A DNA stretch of 64,000 nucleotides from JACVRW01 sp963811055 (lineage in GTDB: Bacteria > Actinomycetota > Thermoleophilia > Solirubrobacterales > Thermoleophilaceae): NCBI GenBank assembly GCA_963811055.1, contig CAWEPQ010000014.1, positions 1-64,000 on the forward strand, in the 5' to 3' direction. Below the pieces are notes generated by a model. It worked only from the letters and a program-made list of their open reading frames with translations. It searched no databases and was not told the origin of the DNA. Position numbers and translations under genes: made by a program. Every line of letters begins with the position of its first letter. The stretch's first letter is position 1. Positions 1-10,127 of the stretch are shown piece after piece.

Positions 1-851
1 TCGGACTTGATCCAGTAGTAGCCCGGCGTGGCATCCGATACGTCCACGTACTGGAACGGCAGGGTGAACTCGTAAACGTCACGCCAGCCCGCGCTGATGC
101 CCATGTCGACCTTGTCGGTGACCGCCCACGGATGGGCGGAGGTGCCGTCAAGCTCGTTCAGGCACGGCTGAGCGGGATGCAGAGTCGTGTCGTGGAAGAA
201 CGTCCTCGGCGCGACGGTCCCGGTGTACTTGAAGTTGTTCGGGCTGTAGCCGGGTGCGTGGGAGTCGGCAGCGGGTTGTAGGTGGGATCGCCATGGCCGA
301 TGTCGAGGAAGCAGAAGCCGACCTTGTTCGGAACCCGTACGGCACCGCAGCGGTCTCGGACTCGTGCCGGCATAGAGCGAATAACTTGGCGGCGTTCTGG
401 AAATGCCAGTGGTCGTGCCCGTCCGTCTCCTCGAACTTCATCTCGGCCGTGCCGGGAAGGAGCTCCTCGGTGGTCGTGTTGGCTCCGCCCGTCGGACCCT
501 CATGCGTCATCACCTGGTGAGGCCCGCGCCGCTGATCCGCTCCGTTGGACGGGTTGATGCCCGTCACCTGGAGAGGGCCGGTCTCCGAGGTTGCGGACGT
601 AGCTCGTGAAACGCAGGAGCAGATACCCGGTTGGCGTCCGTGTCGGTGGCGGGCGGTGTTATCGGCCTGCCCCACAGGCTGGCGACGAGGTCGGGGAGGA
701 GCTCGTCACCCTCGGCTCCGGTCGCCGGCACCACTGTGGCGGCGAGCAGGCCCGCGAGAACGAGCAAGGACACGAATGCCGCTATGGCGCGGCGCGAAAG
801 ACGGCGTGCTTGAGTTTCAAGATCATCCCAATCGGCGAGGTTGAGGTTCAA
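1..851 (-). pseudogene. lysyl oxidase-like secreted copper protein, frameshifted and cut by the window edge
   Basis: The N-terminus (near 851 to 720) has a basic stretch, a hydrophobic segment (AAFVSLLVLAGLLAATVV) and an Ala cleavage region, so the product is probably exported. Downstream, in shifting frames, come DELLPDLVA, a LLLRFTSYVRN segment, GHDHWHFQNAAK (about 460-400), KVGFCFLDIG (about 310) and GISAGWRDVYEFTLPFQ near the left edge. The H-x-H-x-H copper motif, the KVGFC-LD segment and the W-DVY segment are hallmarks of the lysyl oxidase family, which oxidises lysine side chains. At least five frame changes are needed over 850 bases, and the C-terminus lies beyond position 1. Whether these are mutations or read errors cannot be told here; neighbouring housekeeping genes show the same kind of damage. 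Confidence 0.6.
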
Positions 852-1017
852 CGGCGGGACCCGCGATGGCCGCGTCCTGCGGCCGGGGTCCGGAATCCAA
901 CGTAGGCGCGGTTTGCGCTCTCGTCAAAAATTCGTCCAAAATAGCCCCCCGGAGGTTTAGGTCCGGCACCTGGACGCGCGTCGTGGAGCCCCGTCGCTCA
1001 TCTGCCAGAATCGCGGC

Positions 1018-1368
1018 GTGTCGTCAGGAGACACGAAGACGCTGATCGCCACCGCGGTCGAGCGCCTGGGGGAGGAGATTCCCGCCCTACGCAGGCTGAA
1101 GCTGGTGGTCCGGCTCGAGCTGCGCTCGCGCGGGGACGTCCCGGTCTGGAGGGTGGAGGTCCCCGGTCCGGTGATCTCGAAGGACCCCGCCGCGGACGCT
1201 CGCCTCGACGTATCGGTCTCCCGGCCGCAGTTCAACGAGCTCGCGGCCGACGGCCGGCTGAGCCAGTGGATCGAGGCCTACGAGCTCGGCCACGTGAAGG
1301 TCACGGGCGACTCCGCGGTGATCAAGCTGCTCGGCGCCGTGATCGAGCGCCAGCGGGCGCGCGCCTAG
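1018..1368 (+). CDS. SCP2-like small protein
   Basis: A 116-residue intact protein with a GTG start. A central beta-rich part (WRVEVPGPVIS, DARLDVSVSRPQFNEL) is followed by a helical end (GHVKVTGDSAVIKLLGAVIE). This layout resembles the sterol-carrier-protein-2 fold, in which the last helices follow a 'G-V-G-d' turn and form a lipid-binding tunnel. No catalytic residues are evident. It ends 2 bases from the convergent thioesterase gene. SCP2-like is a fold-level guess from pattern; the ligand is unknown. Confidence 0.6.
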   Translation: MSSGDTKTLIATAVERLGEEIPALRRLKLVVRLELRSRGDVPVWRVEVPGPVISKDPAADARLDVSVSRPQFNELAADGRLSQWIEAYELGHVKVTGDSAVIKLLGAVIERQRARA

Positions 1369-1370
1369 CC

Positions 1371-1787
1371 TCAGGCCGGCGCGAGCACCATCTGGGTGCA
1401 GACGAAGAAGGCCGCCAGGCGGTCGTTCTTCGAGCAGCGCACTTCCCATGCCTGGGTGCGCCGCCCGCGGTGGAGGGGCGCCCCGACGGCCACGAGCACG
1501 TCCCCGGTGACGGCCGGCGCGAACACGTTCGTCTTGAGCTCGACGGTCGTGAAATCGTGGCCGTCGGGGAGGTTGCGCAGGGTGCCCCACGCGGCCACGG
1601 TGTCGGCAAACGCCACCCAGACCCCGCCGTGGACATAGCCGCCGGGGTGCAGATGGCGCTCGTCCACCACCAGCCGGCCCTCGACGCGCTCGTCCTCGAT
1701 GCTCACGACCTCCACACCCAGCCGGCCCGGGAAGCTGCCGGCGATGCGCTCGCGGTAGAGCGCGGGATCCACGCCGTGACGGCTCAC
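1371..1787 (-). CDS. PaaI-family hotdog thioesterase
   Basis: 138 residues, GTG start. It carries the hotdog-fold signature HPGGYVHGGVWVAFADTVAA (residues about 46-66), in which HGG-x-x-x-x-x-AD is the PaaI acyl-CoA thioesterase active-site helix, followed by strands TTVELKTNVFAPAVTGDVLV and a QAWEVRC strand. Such enzymes hydrolyse aryl- or acyl-CoA thioesters as homotetramers. It lies convergent with the SCP2-like gene and in the same direction as the CoA-ester operon upstream on this strand, about 125 bases from it, so a salvage role for CoA in that pathway is possible. The substrate cannot be read from sequence. Confidence 0.8.
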   Translation of the reverse strand: MSRHGVDPALYRERIAGSFPGRLGVEVVSIEDERVEGRLVVDERHLHPGGYVHGGVWVAFADTVAAWGTLRNLPDGHDFTTVELKTNVFAPAVTGDVLVAVGAPLHRGRRTQAWEVRCSKNDRLAAFFVCTQMVLAPA

Positions 1788-1913
1788 GCGGCGGACTCTA
1801 TGGAGAGAGAGCGGGGATCGGGGCTCCCGCGCCCCGATTTCCCCTCTGGCGGCCGTTTCCGGCCGTCATGTCTTTGGTCTACCCGGCCGGCGCCCGGTTG
1901 AACCCGCGCGGGC

Positions 1914-2153
1914 TCAGTTGCGCTCGAGCGCGGTGCCTTCGTAGAGCTTCACCACGCGAACCGCGCCGGGAGGCGCAGCTTCGAGGCAGAGCTCGCAGAG
2001 GACGCACTCGTCGAGCTGCTGCTCCACGATCTCCACGCCGGCGTCGGTGGCCTTGAAGATGTCCACCGGGCAGACCTCCTCGAGCTTCTTCGCCAGCTCC
2101 ACGTCGCCGCGAACGCTCTCGTCCACCTCTACGTCGATGAAGAGACCGGGCAT
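1914..2153 (-). CDS. single-cluster ferredoxin-like protein, last gene of the malyl-CoA operon
   Basis: 79 residues. Cysteines occur as CP (EEVCPVDIF, about residue 28) and C-x2-C-x2-C (CVLCELC, about 50-56). That is enough for one 4Fe-4S cluster, in the order used by FixX-like ferredoxins (CP first, then CxxCxxC). The usual fourth Cys of a CxxCxxCxxxCP motif is replaced (LEAAPPGAV), so a second cluster is not possible. Its ATG overlaps the stop of the SucD-like gene (ATGA at 2153), indicating translational coupling. The redox partner is unknown; an acyl-CoA dehydrogenase of the same pathway would be a reasonable client, but none is in the window. Confidence 0.7.
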   Translation of the reverse strand: MPGLFIDVEVDESVRGDVELAKKLEEVCPVDIFKATDAGVEIVEQQLDECVLCELCLEAAPPGAVRVVKLYEGTALERN

Positions 2154-3074
2154 CAGGCGGCCGCCCCGAGCTTCTCGCGGACGGCGTCAGGGATGGCGTC
2201 GATCCGCTCCACGACAGGGATTCCGGCGGCCTCGAGGCGAGTGATCTTCTCGGTGGCCGTGTCCTCCTTGCCCTCGACGATCGTGCCGGCGTGGCCGAAG
2301 GACATGCCCTTCATCTCCTCGTCGTCCATGAAGCGGCCCGCCATGAACGCCACGATCGGCAGGCGCGAGTTGTTGTCCGCCACCCATTCCGCCAGCTGCG
2401 CCTCCATTCGCCCGCCCGGCTCGGTGTAGATCACGATCGCCTGGGTCTGCTCGTCGGCCTCGAACAGCGGCATCAGCTCGGCGTAGGTGGAGCCGATGAT
2501 CGCGTCGCCGCCGATCGAAATCGCGGTGGACACGCCGAGGCCGGCAGCCGTCAGAGTCGAGGAGATCTCGGTGGTCATGCCGCCCGACCTCGACATCACG
2601 CCCACGTTGCCGGGCTGATAGGCCTGCTCGGTGTTCTTGGCGGGTCCGCCGATCCCGCCCATCTTGGCCACCCCGGGCACCACCAGGCCCAGGCAGTTGG
2701 GCCCGATGATCCGGGCGCCGCGCGCCCCGGCCGCCTCGACCATCTGGGCCACGTCGCCGCGCGGGATGCGCTCGGTCACGATCACGATCAGCCCGATGCC
2801 GGCCTCGATCGCCTCGAGCACGGCGTCCTTGGTGAACGCGGGGGGGACGGTCACGACCGAGCCGTCCGGCACGCGGCCGCCGTTGTGCTCCACCACCTGC
2901 TCGACGGTGTCGAAGACGGGTACCCCGTGCACGTCGCGCCCCTTGCGGCCCGGGCGTGACGCCACCCACGATCTTGGAGCCGTAGTCGAGGCACTCGCGC
3001 GTGAGGTTCACCGCCTCGCGGCCGGTGATGCCCTGGACGATGAACGTCGTGTCCTGATCGATGAGGATGCTCAT
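2153..3074 (-). CDS. mtkB: SucD-like alpha subunit, malate-CoA ligase/succinyl-CoA synthetase (one frameshift)
   Basis: The N-terminus MSILIDQDTTFIVQGITGRE begins at 3074 and is followed by YGSKIVGGVTPG, the CoA-binding Rossmann start of SucD/MtkB. One base too many near 2950 breaks the frame before GVPVFDTVEQV. Later motifs are GPNCLGLV and SFGHAG, the latter holding the histidine that is phosphorylated during ATP-dependent CoA ligation. About 306 residues, the normal length for the family. The ATG overlaps the stop of the beta subunit (ATGA). The neighbouring malyl-CoA lyase favours malate thiokinase (MtkB) over TCA-cycle SucD. Substrate choice between malate and succinate cannot be proven from sequence, so the gene symbol is context-based. 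Confidence 0.7.
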
Positions 3075-4292
3075 GCGGCCGCCGCCCCCTGGATCTTCGC
3101 CACCGCGCGACGCGCGGCCTCGTGCATCGATACCGAGCGGTCGCAGTACTCCACGCCGTAGCGGTCGAGGATCTTGAAGCCCTCCTCCTCCCAGGCGCCG
3201 GGGATGCGGAAGATCGCGATCGTCTCGCCGGGGTCCTTGCCGAGCTCGAGGCACGCCTTGATCACGCCGCGGGCCACGATGTCCACCCGGGTGTTGGAGA
3301 CGATCGACATCATCACCGCGATCTTCTCGACGCCCTCCTTCTGGAGCACCTGCTTGGCCAGCCCGCATGCCTTGGCCACGGACGGGTTGCCGCCGATCTC
3401 CGAGTAGTTGGCCGGGCTGCCGCCCTGGGAGCGGACCGCGTCGGTGAGCGTCAGCGAGCCGCCGCCGGCGCCGATCACGAGCCCGAGGTTGCCGTGGAAG
3501 CCGGTGTCCTTGCCCTGGATCACGCCGCGGTGGTCGGCGGCGTCGATCGCGGTCACGGCCGCCTCGAAGGGAGTGGGCTCGTGGCCCTCGCGGGTGCCCT
3601 CGTCGTCCTCGATGCCGATCTTGCGCAGAACCGCCTTCTGGCGCGGCATCGCCTCGTTCTCCATCTCCATGTGGGCGTCGAGCGCCACGAAGCTGCCGTC
3701 CTCGAGCTGCGCCAGCGGGTTGATCTCCGCGAGCGTCATGTCGCGGTCACGGAACAGCCGCGCGAGTCGCGCCACGATCGGCGTGAGCCGGTTGAGCTCG
3801 GTGCCGGTCACGCCGGCGTCGGCGATCACCTGCTTCGCCTGGAAGTCGGAGAACGGCAGCAGGTTCGAGAAGTGGCGGCGCCCGACGTGGTCGGGGTGCT
3901 CCTCGGCCACCTGCTCGATGTCGATCCCGCCCATGTCGCTGAAGAGGATCAGCGGCCGCTTGGCGGTGCCGTCCCAGACCACGCCCGCGTAGTACTCCTG
4001 CTTGACCTGGGCGCGGGGGTCCACGAGCACCCCGCGGGGCATGTGCCCGCCGATCTCGAGCTGGAGGACCGCCTCGGCGTGCGTGGCCGCCTCATCGGGC
4101 GTGTCGGCGAACTGCACGCCGCCGGCCTTCATCCGGCCTCCGCTCAGCACCTGCGACTTGATGACGGTGGGGCCGCCGATCCGCGCGGCGATCTCGCGTG
4201 CCTCCTCGCGGCGTCTTCGCGAAGCCGAAGTCGGTGACAGGGATCCCGGCGTCGCGCACGATGGCGCGCGACTCGTACTCGTAGAAGCGCAT
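3071..4292 (-). CDS. mtkA: SucC-like beta subunit, malate-CoA ligase/succinyl-CoA synthetase (one frameshift)
   Basis: It starts MRFYEYESRAIVRDAGIPV at 4292, an ATP-grasp beta-subunit N-terminus, and runs through GGPTVIKSQVLSGGRMKAGGV, DMTLAEINPLAQ (metal/nucleotide site), GLVIGAGGGSLT and GGNPSVAKA to an AAAA tail. About 405 residues. One frame change near 4215 separates the first 25 residues from the rest. It sits 19 bases after the malyl-CoA lyase stop and overlaps the alpha subunit. With MtkB it would make (S)-malyl-CoA from malate, ATP and CoA; with succinate it would be SucC. The family is certain, the substrate inferred from neighbours. Confidence 0.7.
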
Positions 4293-4311
4293 GGGCGGCG
4301 CGGAACCCTAT

Positions 4312-5381
4312 CTAGGCGGCCGCTGGTTCGAGCCCGTAGGCCTCGGCGAGCTCGGGGTCCTTGCGCGGCCAGCTGCTCCGCCAGGTCCACCATCACCTTG
4401 CACTGCTTCCAGGTCGCGTCGTCCTGCATCTTGCCGTCGATCATGTGCACGCCGCGGCCGTCCGGGATCGCCTCGATCACCTTCTTGGCGAAGCGGACCT
4501 CCTCCGGGTCGGGCGAGAAGACCTTCTTCGCGATGTCGATCTGGACGGGGTGGAGCGACCAGGCGCCCACGCAGCCGAGCAGGAACGCGGCGCGGAACTG
4601 CGCCTCGCAGCCGGCCGTGTCCTTGATGTCGCCGTAGGGCCCGTAGAACGGGAGGATCCCCGCCGAGGTGCAGGCGTCCACCATGCGCGCGATCGAGTAG
4701 TGCCACGGGTCCTGCTGGGCGCGTGGCGCGCGGGCGCCTCGGGATCGTCGGGGTCGGGGTCCTCGATCACCCGGTAGCCGGGATGGCCGCCGCCGACGCG
4801 GGTGGTCTTCATGCGGCGCGAGGCGGCCAGGTCGGCGGGGCCGAAGCTCATGCCCTGCATCCGCGGGCTGGCGGTGGCGATCTCCTCGAGGTTCACCACG
4901 CCCTGGGCGGTCTCCAGGATGGCGTGGACGAGGATCGGGCGGTCGAGGCCCGCCTTGGCCTCGAGCTGGGCCAGGAGGCGGTCCACGTAGTGGATGTCCC
5001 AGGCGCCCTCGACCTTCGGCACCATGATCACGTCGAGCTTGTGGCCGATCTCGGTGACCAGCTGCGGTGATGTCGTCGAGCACCCAGGGGCTCTCGAGGC
5101 TGTTCACGCGCGTCCAGAGCGCGGTCTCGCCGAAGTCGGCGTCGCGGGCGGTGTCGATCAGGCCCGCGACGCGCGGCCTCCTTGCGGTCCACGGGCACGG
5201 CGTCCTCGAGGTTGCCGAGCAGGATGTCGGTCTTGGTGGCGATCTCGGGGGCCTTGGCGGCCATCTTCTCGTTCGAGAAGTCGAGGAAGTGGATCATCCG
5301 CGAGGGCGGGAAGGGGATCTCGCGCAGCGGCTCGGGGGCCCCGACCGCCAGGGGGTTGAAGAAGTCACGTGGGTTGCGCAT
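4312..5381 (-). CDS. mcl: malyl-CoA/beta-methylmalyl-CoA lyase (CitE family), several frameshifts
   Basis: Segments in order: MIHFLDFSNEKMAAKAPEIA, NLEDAVPVDRKEAAR (the LEDA acidic metal-site motif), DVIMVPKVEG, ILVHAILETAQGVVNLEEIA (catalytic-site E), MSFGPADLAAS, QDPWHYSIARMVDACTSAGI, LHPVQIDIAKKVFSPDPEE and an EAYGLEPAAA tail. This order matches the long L-malyl-CoA/beta-methylmalyl-CoA lyases of methylotrophs, which cleave malyl-CoA to acetyl-CoA plus glyoxylate or methylmalyl-CoA to propionyl-CoA plus glyoxylate (Mg-dependent TIM barrel). About 355 residues. Frame changes near 5170, 5068, 4735 and 4365. It is first in an operon with mtkAB and is divergent from the hydratase gene. Confidence 0.8.
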
Positions 5382-5390
5382 TGGCCCGGC

Positions 5391-5396
5391 AGGTTA
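5391..5396 (-). promoter_or_regulatory. candidate -10 element of the malyl-CoA lyase operon
   Basis: On the minus strand TAACCT (TAnnnT) lies 9 nt before the ATG at 5381, with no Shine-Dalgarno between them. This fits a leaderless transcript. On the plus strand TAGGCT (5419-5424) lies 11 nt before the hydratase ATG at 5436. Confidence 0.4.
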
Positions 5397-5435
5397 CTCA
5401 CCTCGGCGCGGCGATAAGTAGGCTTCCGGCGCTCT

Positions 5436-5961
5436 ATGAGCGAGACTTCCACGACCGGAATCGAGACCAACCAGGCCGACGCGCGAGGCCTCCGGAGCCC
5501 ACCCCTACGGGCGCTACCTGGAGGAGTTCGAGGTCGGTGCCGTGTACAAGCACTGGCCGGCCAAGACCGTGACCGAGGCGGACGACCACCTGTTCTGCCT
5601 GATCACGATGAACCACCATCCGCTCCACCTGAACGACGTCTACGCGGCGCAGTCCCAGCAGGGGCAGAACGTGGTCGTCGGGCCGCTGGTCTACTCACTC
5701 GCCCTCGGCATGTCGGTGAGCGACGTGTCGGGCAAGGCGATCGCCAACCTCGCCACCGAGGACCTCTCGCACCCGGCGCCGGTGTTCCACGGCGACACCC
5801 TGTTCGCCGAGAGCGAGGTGCTCGACGTGAAGGAGTCGCAGTCGAAGCCGGATCGCGGCGTGGTGCGGGTTCACACGCGGGTCCACAAGCAGGACGGCAC
5901 GCTCGTGGCCGAGTTCAAGCGCGCGGTGCTGGTGCCCGCGCGCGCGTGGCCGGCCGGCTGA
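5436..5961 (+). CDS. MaoC-family hydratase, mesaconyl-CoA (beta-methylmalyl-CoA) hydratase candidate (one frameshift)
   Basis: After MSETSTTGIETNQADA a single frame change near 5490 leads into GRYLEEFEVGAVYKHWPAKT, then ITMNHHPLHLNDVYAAQ (residues about 65-80) and GPLVYSLALGMSV. The MN-x-x-PLH block replaces the D-x-N-P-x-H of ordinary R-specific enoyl hydratases and is the form I associate with mesaconyl-CoA hydratases next to CitE-type lyases. About 175 residues, a single hotdog domain. It is divergent from the malyl-CoA lyase across 54 bases, so the two may share regulation. It would interconvert mesaconyl-C1-CoA and beta-methylmalyl-CoA. Substrate assignment rests on context plus this motif. 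Confidence 0.7.
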
Positions 5962-5973
5962 GCACCGACACCA

Positions 5974-6388
5974 TCAGCGGGCGCCGAGCCGGACTGTCCA
6001 GATCGTCGTGAGGGCGCCGTCCAGGCGCCCTCGCGCCCAGCCCACGCCGATCAGGCGATAGGAGCCGGTCTCGAGGAGCGACGCGGTGGGTGGGGGAGTT
6101 CTTCCAGCCGAGGGCCACCGGGGCGGTATCGAGGCGCCAGCCGCTCTGGCGGGCGATCAGCTCGGCCACGCGCCGGAAGCCGCGCCCGGCGCCGAGGTGG
6201 GCGGCGTGCCCGAAGCCGGTGCGGAGCTGGCGGCGCGACTGGCGGGCCGCGGCGCGGCTCAGCCTGCGGTCGGCGCGAAGCGGCTCGAGGCCGGCGCGCG
6301 CGCGCTCATGGTTGAGGCGCTGGATCATCTGGGCGGCCGGTGCCCGGCCTTTGCGGATGCGGGACATACCGCCGCGAGCACGGCGCAC
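5974..6388 (-). CDS. CAP/SCP-domain protein (one frameshift)
   Basis: The segments IQRLNHERARAGLEPLRADR, LSRAAARQSR, GHAAHLGAG, VAELIARQSGW and GWKNSPTHR form the CAP-domain (CRISP/PR-1) pattern: N-x-x-R-x-x-x-GL, a first His, an E and a second S-P-x-H-R. A frame change near 6085 is followed by LLETGSYRLIGVGWARGRLD and the usual final beta strands, ending at TGA 5974. About 138 residues. The GTG start at 6388 leaves no obvious signal peptide, so the true start may lie upstream in another frame. Bacterial CAP proteins are secreted; their activity is mostly unknown. Confidence 0.7.
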
Positions 6389-6632
6389 CAGGAGGCCAGA
6401 TGTACTGCAATGCGAGTCCGCGGCGGCAAGCGCACCCCTCTCTCGACGGCCTACGGGGTTAGCTGACGGGCTCGCGCGGAAAGAGTCGCGCGCCGCGCTC
6501 GTGAGAGCGCGATTAGCCCCAGTGGAACATGTGGTTCCCCCGCTCGCTCCGGCACGACACCGGAGCGACTCGGCGATTTGCAGGCGGGAAGCTAGGAAGC
6601 GAGCCGGACGGAACTGCCCGCGAGGTCGGCTG

Positions 6633-7410
6633 CTAGCGCTTGCGGAGGTTCATCTGGCCGGTGCCGCGGTGAACGGCCACCTGGCGGCGCAGGATCACCG
6701 CGGCCACGGTCCAGGTGAGGATCTTGATGTCGAGCAGCAGCGTGCGCTGGCTGGCGTAGAGCCGGTCAAGGTTGACCTTCTGGGGCAGGAGCCGGTCCAC
6801 GTAGTGCCCGAGCGGGTCGTCGTCGTCGAGGATCCGGCTCTCCTCGGCGAACGCGAGCTGCGAGAGGCCGGTGATCCCCGGGCGGACCGACAGGATGTGG
6901 TCGTAGGCGCTGCCGTGGCGCTCCACGAACGAGGGATCCTCCGGGCGCGGGCCCACGAGGCTCATCTCGCCCCTGACCACGTGCCAGAGCTGAGGCACCT
7001 CGTCGAGCTTGAACTTGGCGAGCCACGGCCCGATGCGCGTGAAGCGGTCGTCGTCGTCGGTCGTGAGCGCCCGGCCGCTGGCGCCCTCGCGCATCTTGCG
7101 GAACTTGAGCATCCGCAGAGCCTGCGGCCCCTGAAGCCGGCGCGGTCGCAGCGGAAGAACGCGCCGCCCGGCGAGTCGACCACGATCAGGATGCTGGCCA
7201 GCGCGATCAGCGGGACCAGCATGCAGGAGCAGGCCGCCGGCGACGAGCACGTCGAGGGCGCGCTTGGCGCCCCGGTCGGCGAGTCGCAGCACGCGCGCGG
7301 GCTCCGGGTGCCGCGAACGGGAAGCGCGAGCACGTCGGCCGAGTGGCCGTCAGAGCCGAAGTCGGCTCTCCCGCGGTGCTGCTATCGAGTCTTTGTGTCG
7401 CCGTGTCCAA
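6633..7410 (-). CDS. undecaprenyl-phosphate sugar-1-phosphate transferase (polyprenyl glycosylphosphotransferase), frameshifted
   Basis: The C-terminal 160 residues read cleanly: LRMLKFRKMREGA, LDEVPQLWHVVRGEMSLVGP with RPE just after, SVRPGITGLSQ and a basic MNLRKR tail. This is the bacterial sugar transferase domain (WbaP/PglC core) that starts exopolysaccharide repeat units on undecaprenyl phosphate. The membrane part (RLADRGAKRALDVLVAGGLL, then LVPLIALASILIVVDSPGGAF) is split by frame changes near 7215 and 7130. It appears to be the short form without the N-terminal multi-helix region; the exact start near 7410 is uncertain. It heads the surface-polysaccharide region. Confidence 0.8.
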
Positions 7411-7734
7411 TTTGAGTCCAGGTCTGGGCCGACCGAAAAGGCGAATAGGCTGATTTCTCTCCGCGCAGGCGGAGCACTATGGAGGCGCGACGATGCCCCC
7501 TACACCGACTAGACAGACTGACTCACCCGTAGCGGCTTCCGGCCCCTCCCAGGTTGGTCTTCGCGGATCATCATACCCTCGGCCTTTTCATTTCGCCACA
7601 CCGGGATTAAGCGATTTCGCCGCATCGCCGTCCCGCGTTTTCTGTATAGCGAGTGCTTCGGTTGAACAGGCCGATTGGATGAGTCGAGCAACCAATCTTT
7701 ATGAACCCCGCTGACGTCATCGAGCGCGAAGGGC
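7411..7734. other. intergenic region between divergent polysaccharide genes
   Basis: About 320 bases between the divergent sugar transferase and O-antigen ligase genes. It is visibly more AT-rich than its surroundings around 7380-7480 and 7560-7700, as expected of a promoter region. I see no convincing gene, RNA or repeat in it. Confidence 0.4.
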
Positions 7735-9669
7735 ATGCCCCGAGCGCTGTCGCGGCTGGGGCTCTCGCCGACGGCGCTGCGCGCCGCCCTGCCGTTGCTG
7801 CTCGCGCTCCCGGTGCTGGGGCTCTGGATCTACCTGGCCCCGAACAGCGGCGGATACTTCCCGCGCGACTGGTATCCGGCCGCGATCCTCGCGGTCGCGC
7901 TCGCGATCGTCGTGGGGCTGGCCACCGGCCGCGCGCTCCCCGCGGCGCGCGGCGCCCGGGTGGCGCTCGCTGCTGCTCGCCGCGTACGTGGCCTGGGCCT
8001 TCGCGTCGCTGCTCTGGGCCGACTCGACCGGGAGCGCGCTCGAGGCCGCGGACAAGCTGCTGCTGCTCCTCGCCGCTGGCGTGGGCGCTGGCGCTCCTGC
8101 CCTGGGACGCCCGCTCGGCGCGCTGGCTGCTCGGGGCCTGGTCGCTCGGGCTCGCGGTGGTGGCCGTGTTCAGCCTCGCGGGCGCCTCCGGCACCGCCGA
8201 CCTGAGCAAGTACCTCTTCGAGTTCCGCTACCAGCACCCCACCGGCTATGCGAACGGCAACGCGGCGCTCGGGGTCATCGGCATGCTGGCGGCCTTCGGG
8301 CTGTCCACGGACCGGGACGCGAACCCGGTCCTGGCCGGGCTGTTCCTCGCCGTGGCGGCGCTGCTGGCGGACTTCGCGCTCCTCTCCCAGAGCCGCGGTT
8401 CGTTCATCGGCGTGGCCGTCGCGGCGCCGGTGTTCCTCATCTTACGCCCCCGATCGGCTCCGGGTCGGTCACGCGGCTGCTGGCCCTCGCCGGCGCCGTG
8501 GCGCTCGCCGCGGGGCCGATCCTGAACGTCTACGACACCGGCGAGGTGCGGCGGCGCCGCTCGGCCCCGCCCTGGACGACGCGGTGGCGGCGATCGTGGC
8601 CGTCGGTGCTCGTGGCCGGGGCGTGCCGGGCTGCTGCTCGCCCTGGCGGAGCGCGCCGCGCGCGGGCGCGAGCGCATCGAGACGTGCGGGCCGTCGGGCC
8701 GGCCTCGTGCGGCGTGCCCTGCTCGCGCGCTCGGCGTCGTGGCCGTCGGCGCTGGCCAACCTCGACCGGATCACCGACACCGTCGACGAGCAGTGGGCCA
8801 CGCTCACCGGCGCCGAGTACGACGTCGGTGGAGGGGGCGCGGATCTCGAACCTCGACCCCTACGAGCGCCCCGACTACTGGCGCGTGGCGATCGACCTCT
8901 TCCAGGAGTCGCCCGTGACCGGCGTGGGCACCGGCAACTTCGAGCGCGAGTACACCGCGCGCAGGCACGAGCCGAAGCACTCGCGCTACGTGCACAACAT
9001 GTTCCTGCGGGCGCTCGGCGAGGGCGGCTTCGTGGGCGCGGCCCTGCTCGTGGGCTTCTTCCTGACGCTCTTCGTGGCCGGGGCGGTGCTCCGGCGCCGG
9101 CTCGCGCGGGCACCCGCGCTCGTGCTGGCCACCACGCTGGCGATCGCCGCCTACTTCGCCGTTCACCTGAACTTCGACTGGCTCGAGGAGATCCCGGCCG
9201 TGGCGTCGCCCGCGCTGGCGCTACCGCTCGTGGCGCTCGTGGCCGCCGCGCGGCCGGCCGGGCCCGAGACGCGCCGGCGGAGCGCACGCGCGCCGTCGCG
9301 CGCGGGGGCCTGGGTGGCCGGGGGTCGTCGCGGCGGTCGCGCTCGATCGCGCTCGTGCCGGCCTACCTGTCGGTGCGGTACTCAACCGCGCGGAGGAGCG
9401 GGCCGCGGCCGACGTGGACGGCGCCTTCGAGGACCTCGACCGGGCCCGCTCGCTCAACCCGGCCTCGCTCGATCCCGACCTCGCCGAGGGGCGGATCGCC
9501 ATCTCGGCCCGCCGCTACGACGAGGCGCGCGCAAGCCTTCGAGCACTCGCTCACGGTGGAGGACAACTGGCTCGCCCACTACGAGCTCGCGCTGATCGCC
9601 ACCGGCCGAGGGCGCTTCGGCCGCCGCGGGCGCCGACCTGCGCGCGGCCCGCGCCCTGAATGCGCGTGA
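7735..9669 (+). pseudogene. O-antigen ligase/polymerase-like membrane protein with TPR-like tail (first of three), heavily frameshifted
   Basis: In shifting frames one reads LPLLLALPVLGLWIYLAP, AFASLLWADSTGSALEAADK, FEFRYQHPTGYANGNAALGV, FALLSQSRGSFIGVAVAAPV, then FQESPVTGVGTGNFE, YVHNMFLRALGEGGFVGAAL and LNFDWLEEIPAVASP. The H-N-x-x-L-x-x-L-x-E-x-G pattern after a G-x-G-x-G-x-F loop is the Wzy/WaaL large-loop signature. A tail with DLDRARSLNPASLDPDLAEG looks like a TPR. At least eight frame changes are needed, so the listed end is approximate. Predicted role: polymerising or transferring polysaccharide at the membrane. Confidence 0.65.
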
Positions 9670-9836
9670 TCCCGTGCTCACCCGCCTCGAGCCGCAACAT
9701 CGCAGCCCGGCGGCGGGTGGATCCCAAGGCGCGAGAACACCCGCATACAGAGCGGCCACGCGCATCGCTTTACAACGTCCGGAAGGTGAGGTACGTTGGA
9801 CCGGGCTGGGAGTAAATCTCGTCCAAGGGGATCGAC

Positions 9837-10127
9837 GTGCATAAGAGGCTTTTGAAACTGACTCTGTTGGCAACTTGCGTACTGGCGCTTATGGTCGCCG
9901 GTACGGCTTACGCTCAGACCCCGACCGGGGACACCTACGGTGGCCTGGCCGGAATCGCGCAGGGACCGAGCGGTGGTGACACTGCCGGCCAGGAGGCCGC
10001 CGCGGCCGACACCAGCGGTCAGCTGCCGTTCACCGGACTCGAGCTCGGCGTCTTCGCCGTCATCGGCGCAGGCCTGCTCGGCACCGGACTGGTGCTCCGC
10101 CGCACTCTGCGGTCGGATCAGGTCTAA
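9837..10127 (+). CDS. small secreted protein with LPFTG sortase-anchor signal
   Basis: 96 residues, GTG start with AAGGGGAT as ribosome site. A signal peptide (LLKLTLLATCVLALMVAGTAYA) is followed by a short Gly/Ala/Asp-rich linker, then LPFTG at about residues 63-67, a hydrophobic segment (GVFAVIGAGLLGTGLVL) and a basic RRTLRSDQV tail. This is a complete cell-wall sorting signal with only about 35 residues of mature protein before it. The class E sortase at 20060-20700 is the obvious candidate to attach it. It is one of the few undamaged genes in the left part of the window. Confidence 0.75.
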   Translation: MHKRLLKLTLLATCVLALMVAGTAYAQTPTGDTYGGLAGIAQGPSGGDTAGQEAAAADTSGQLPFTGLELGVFAVIGAGLLGTGLVLRRTLRSDQV

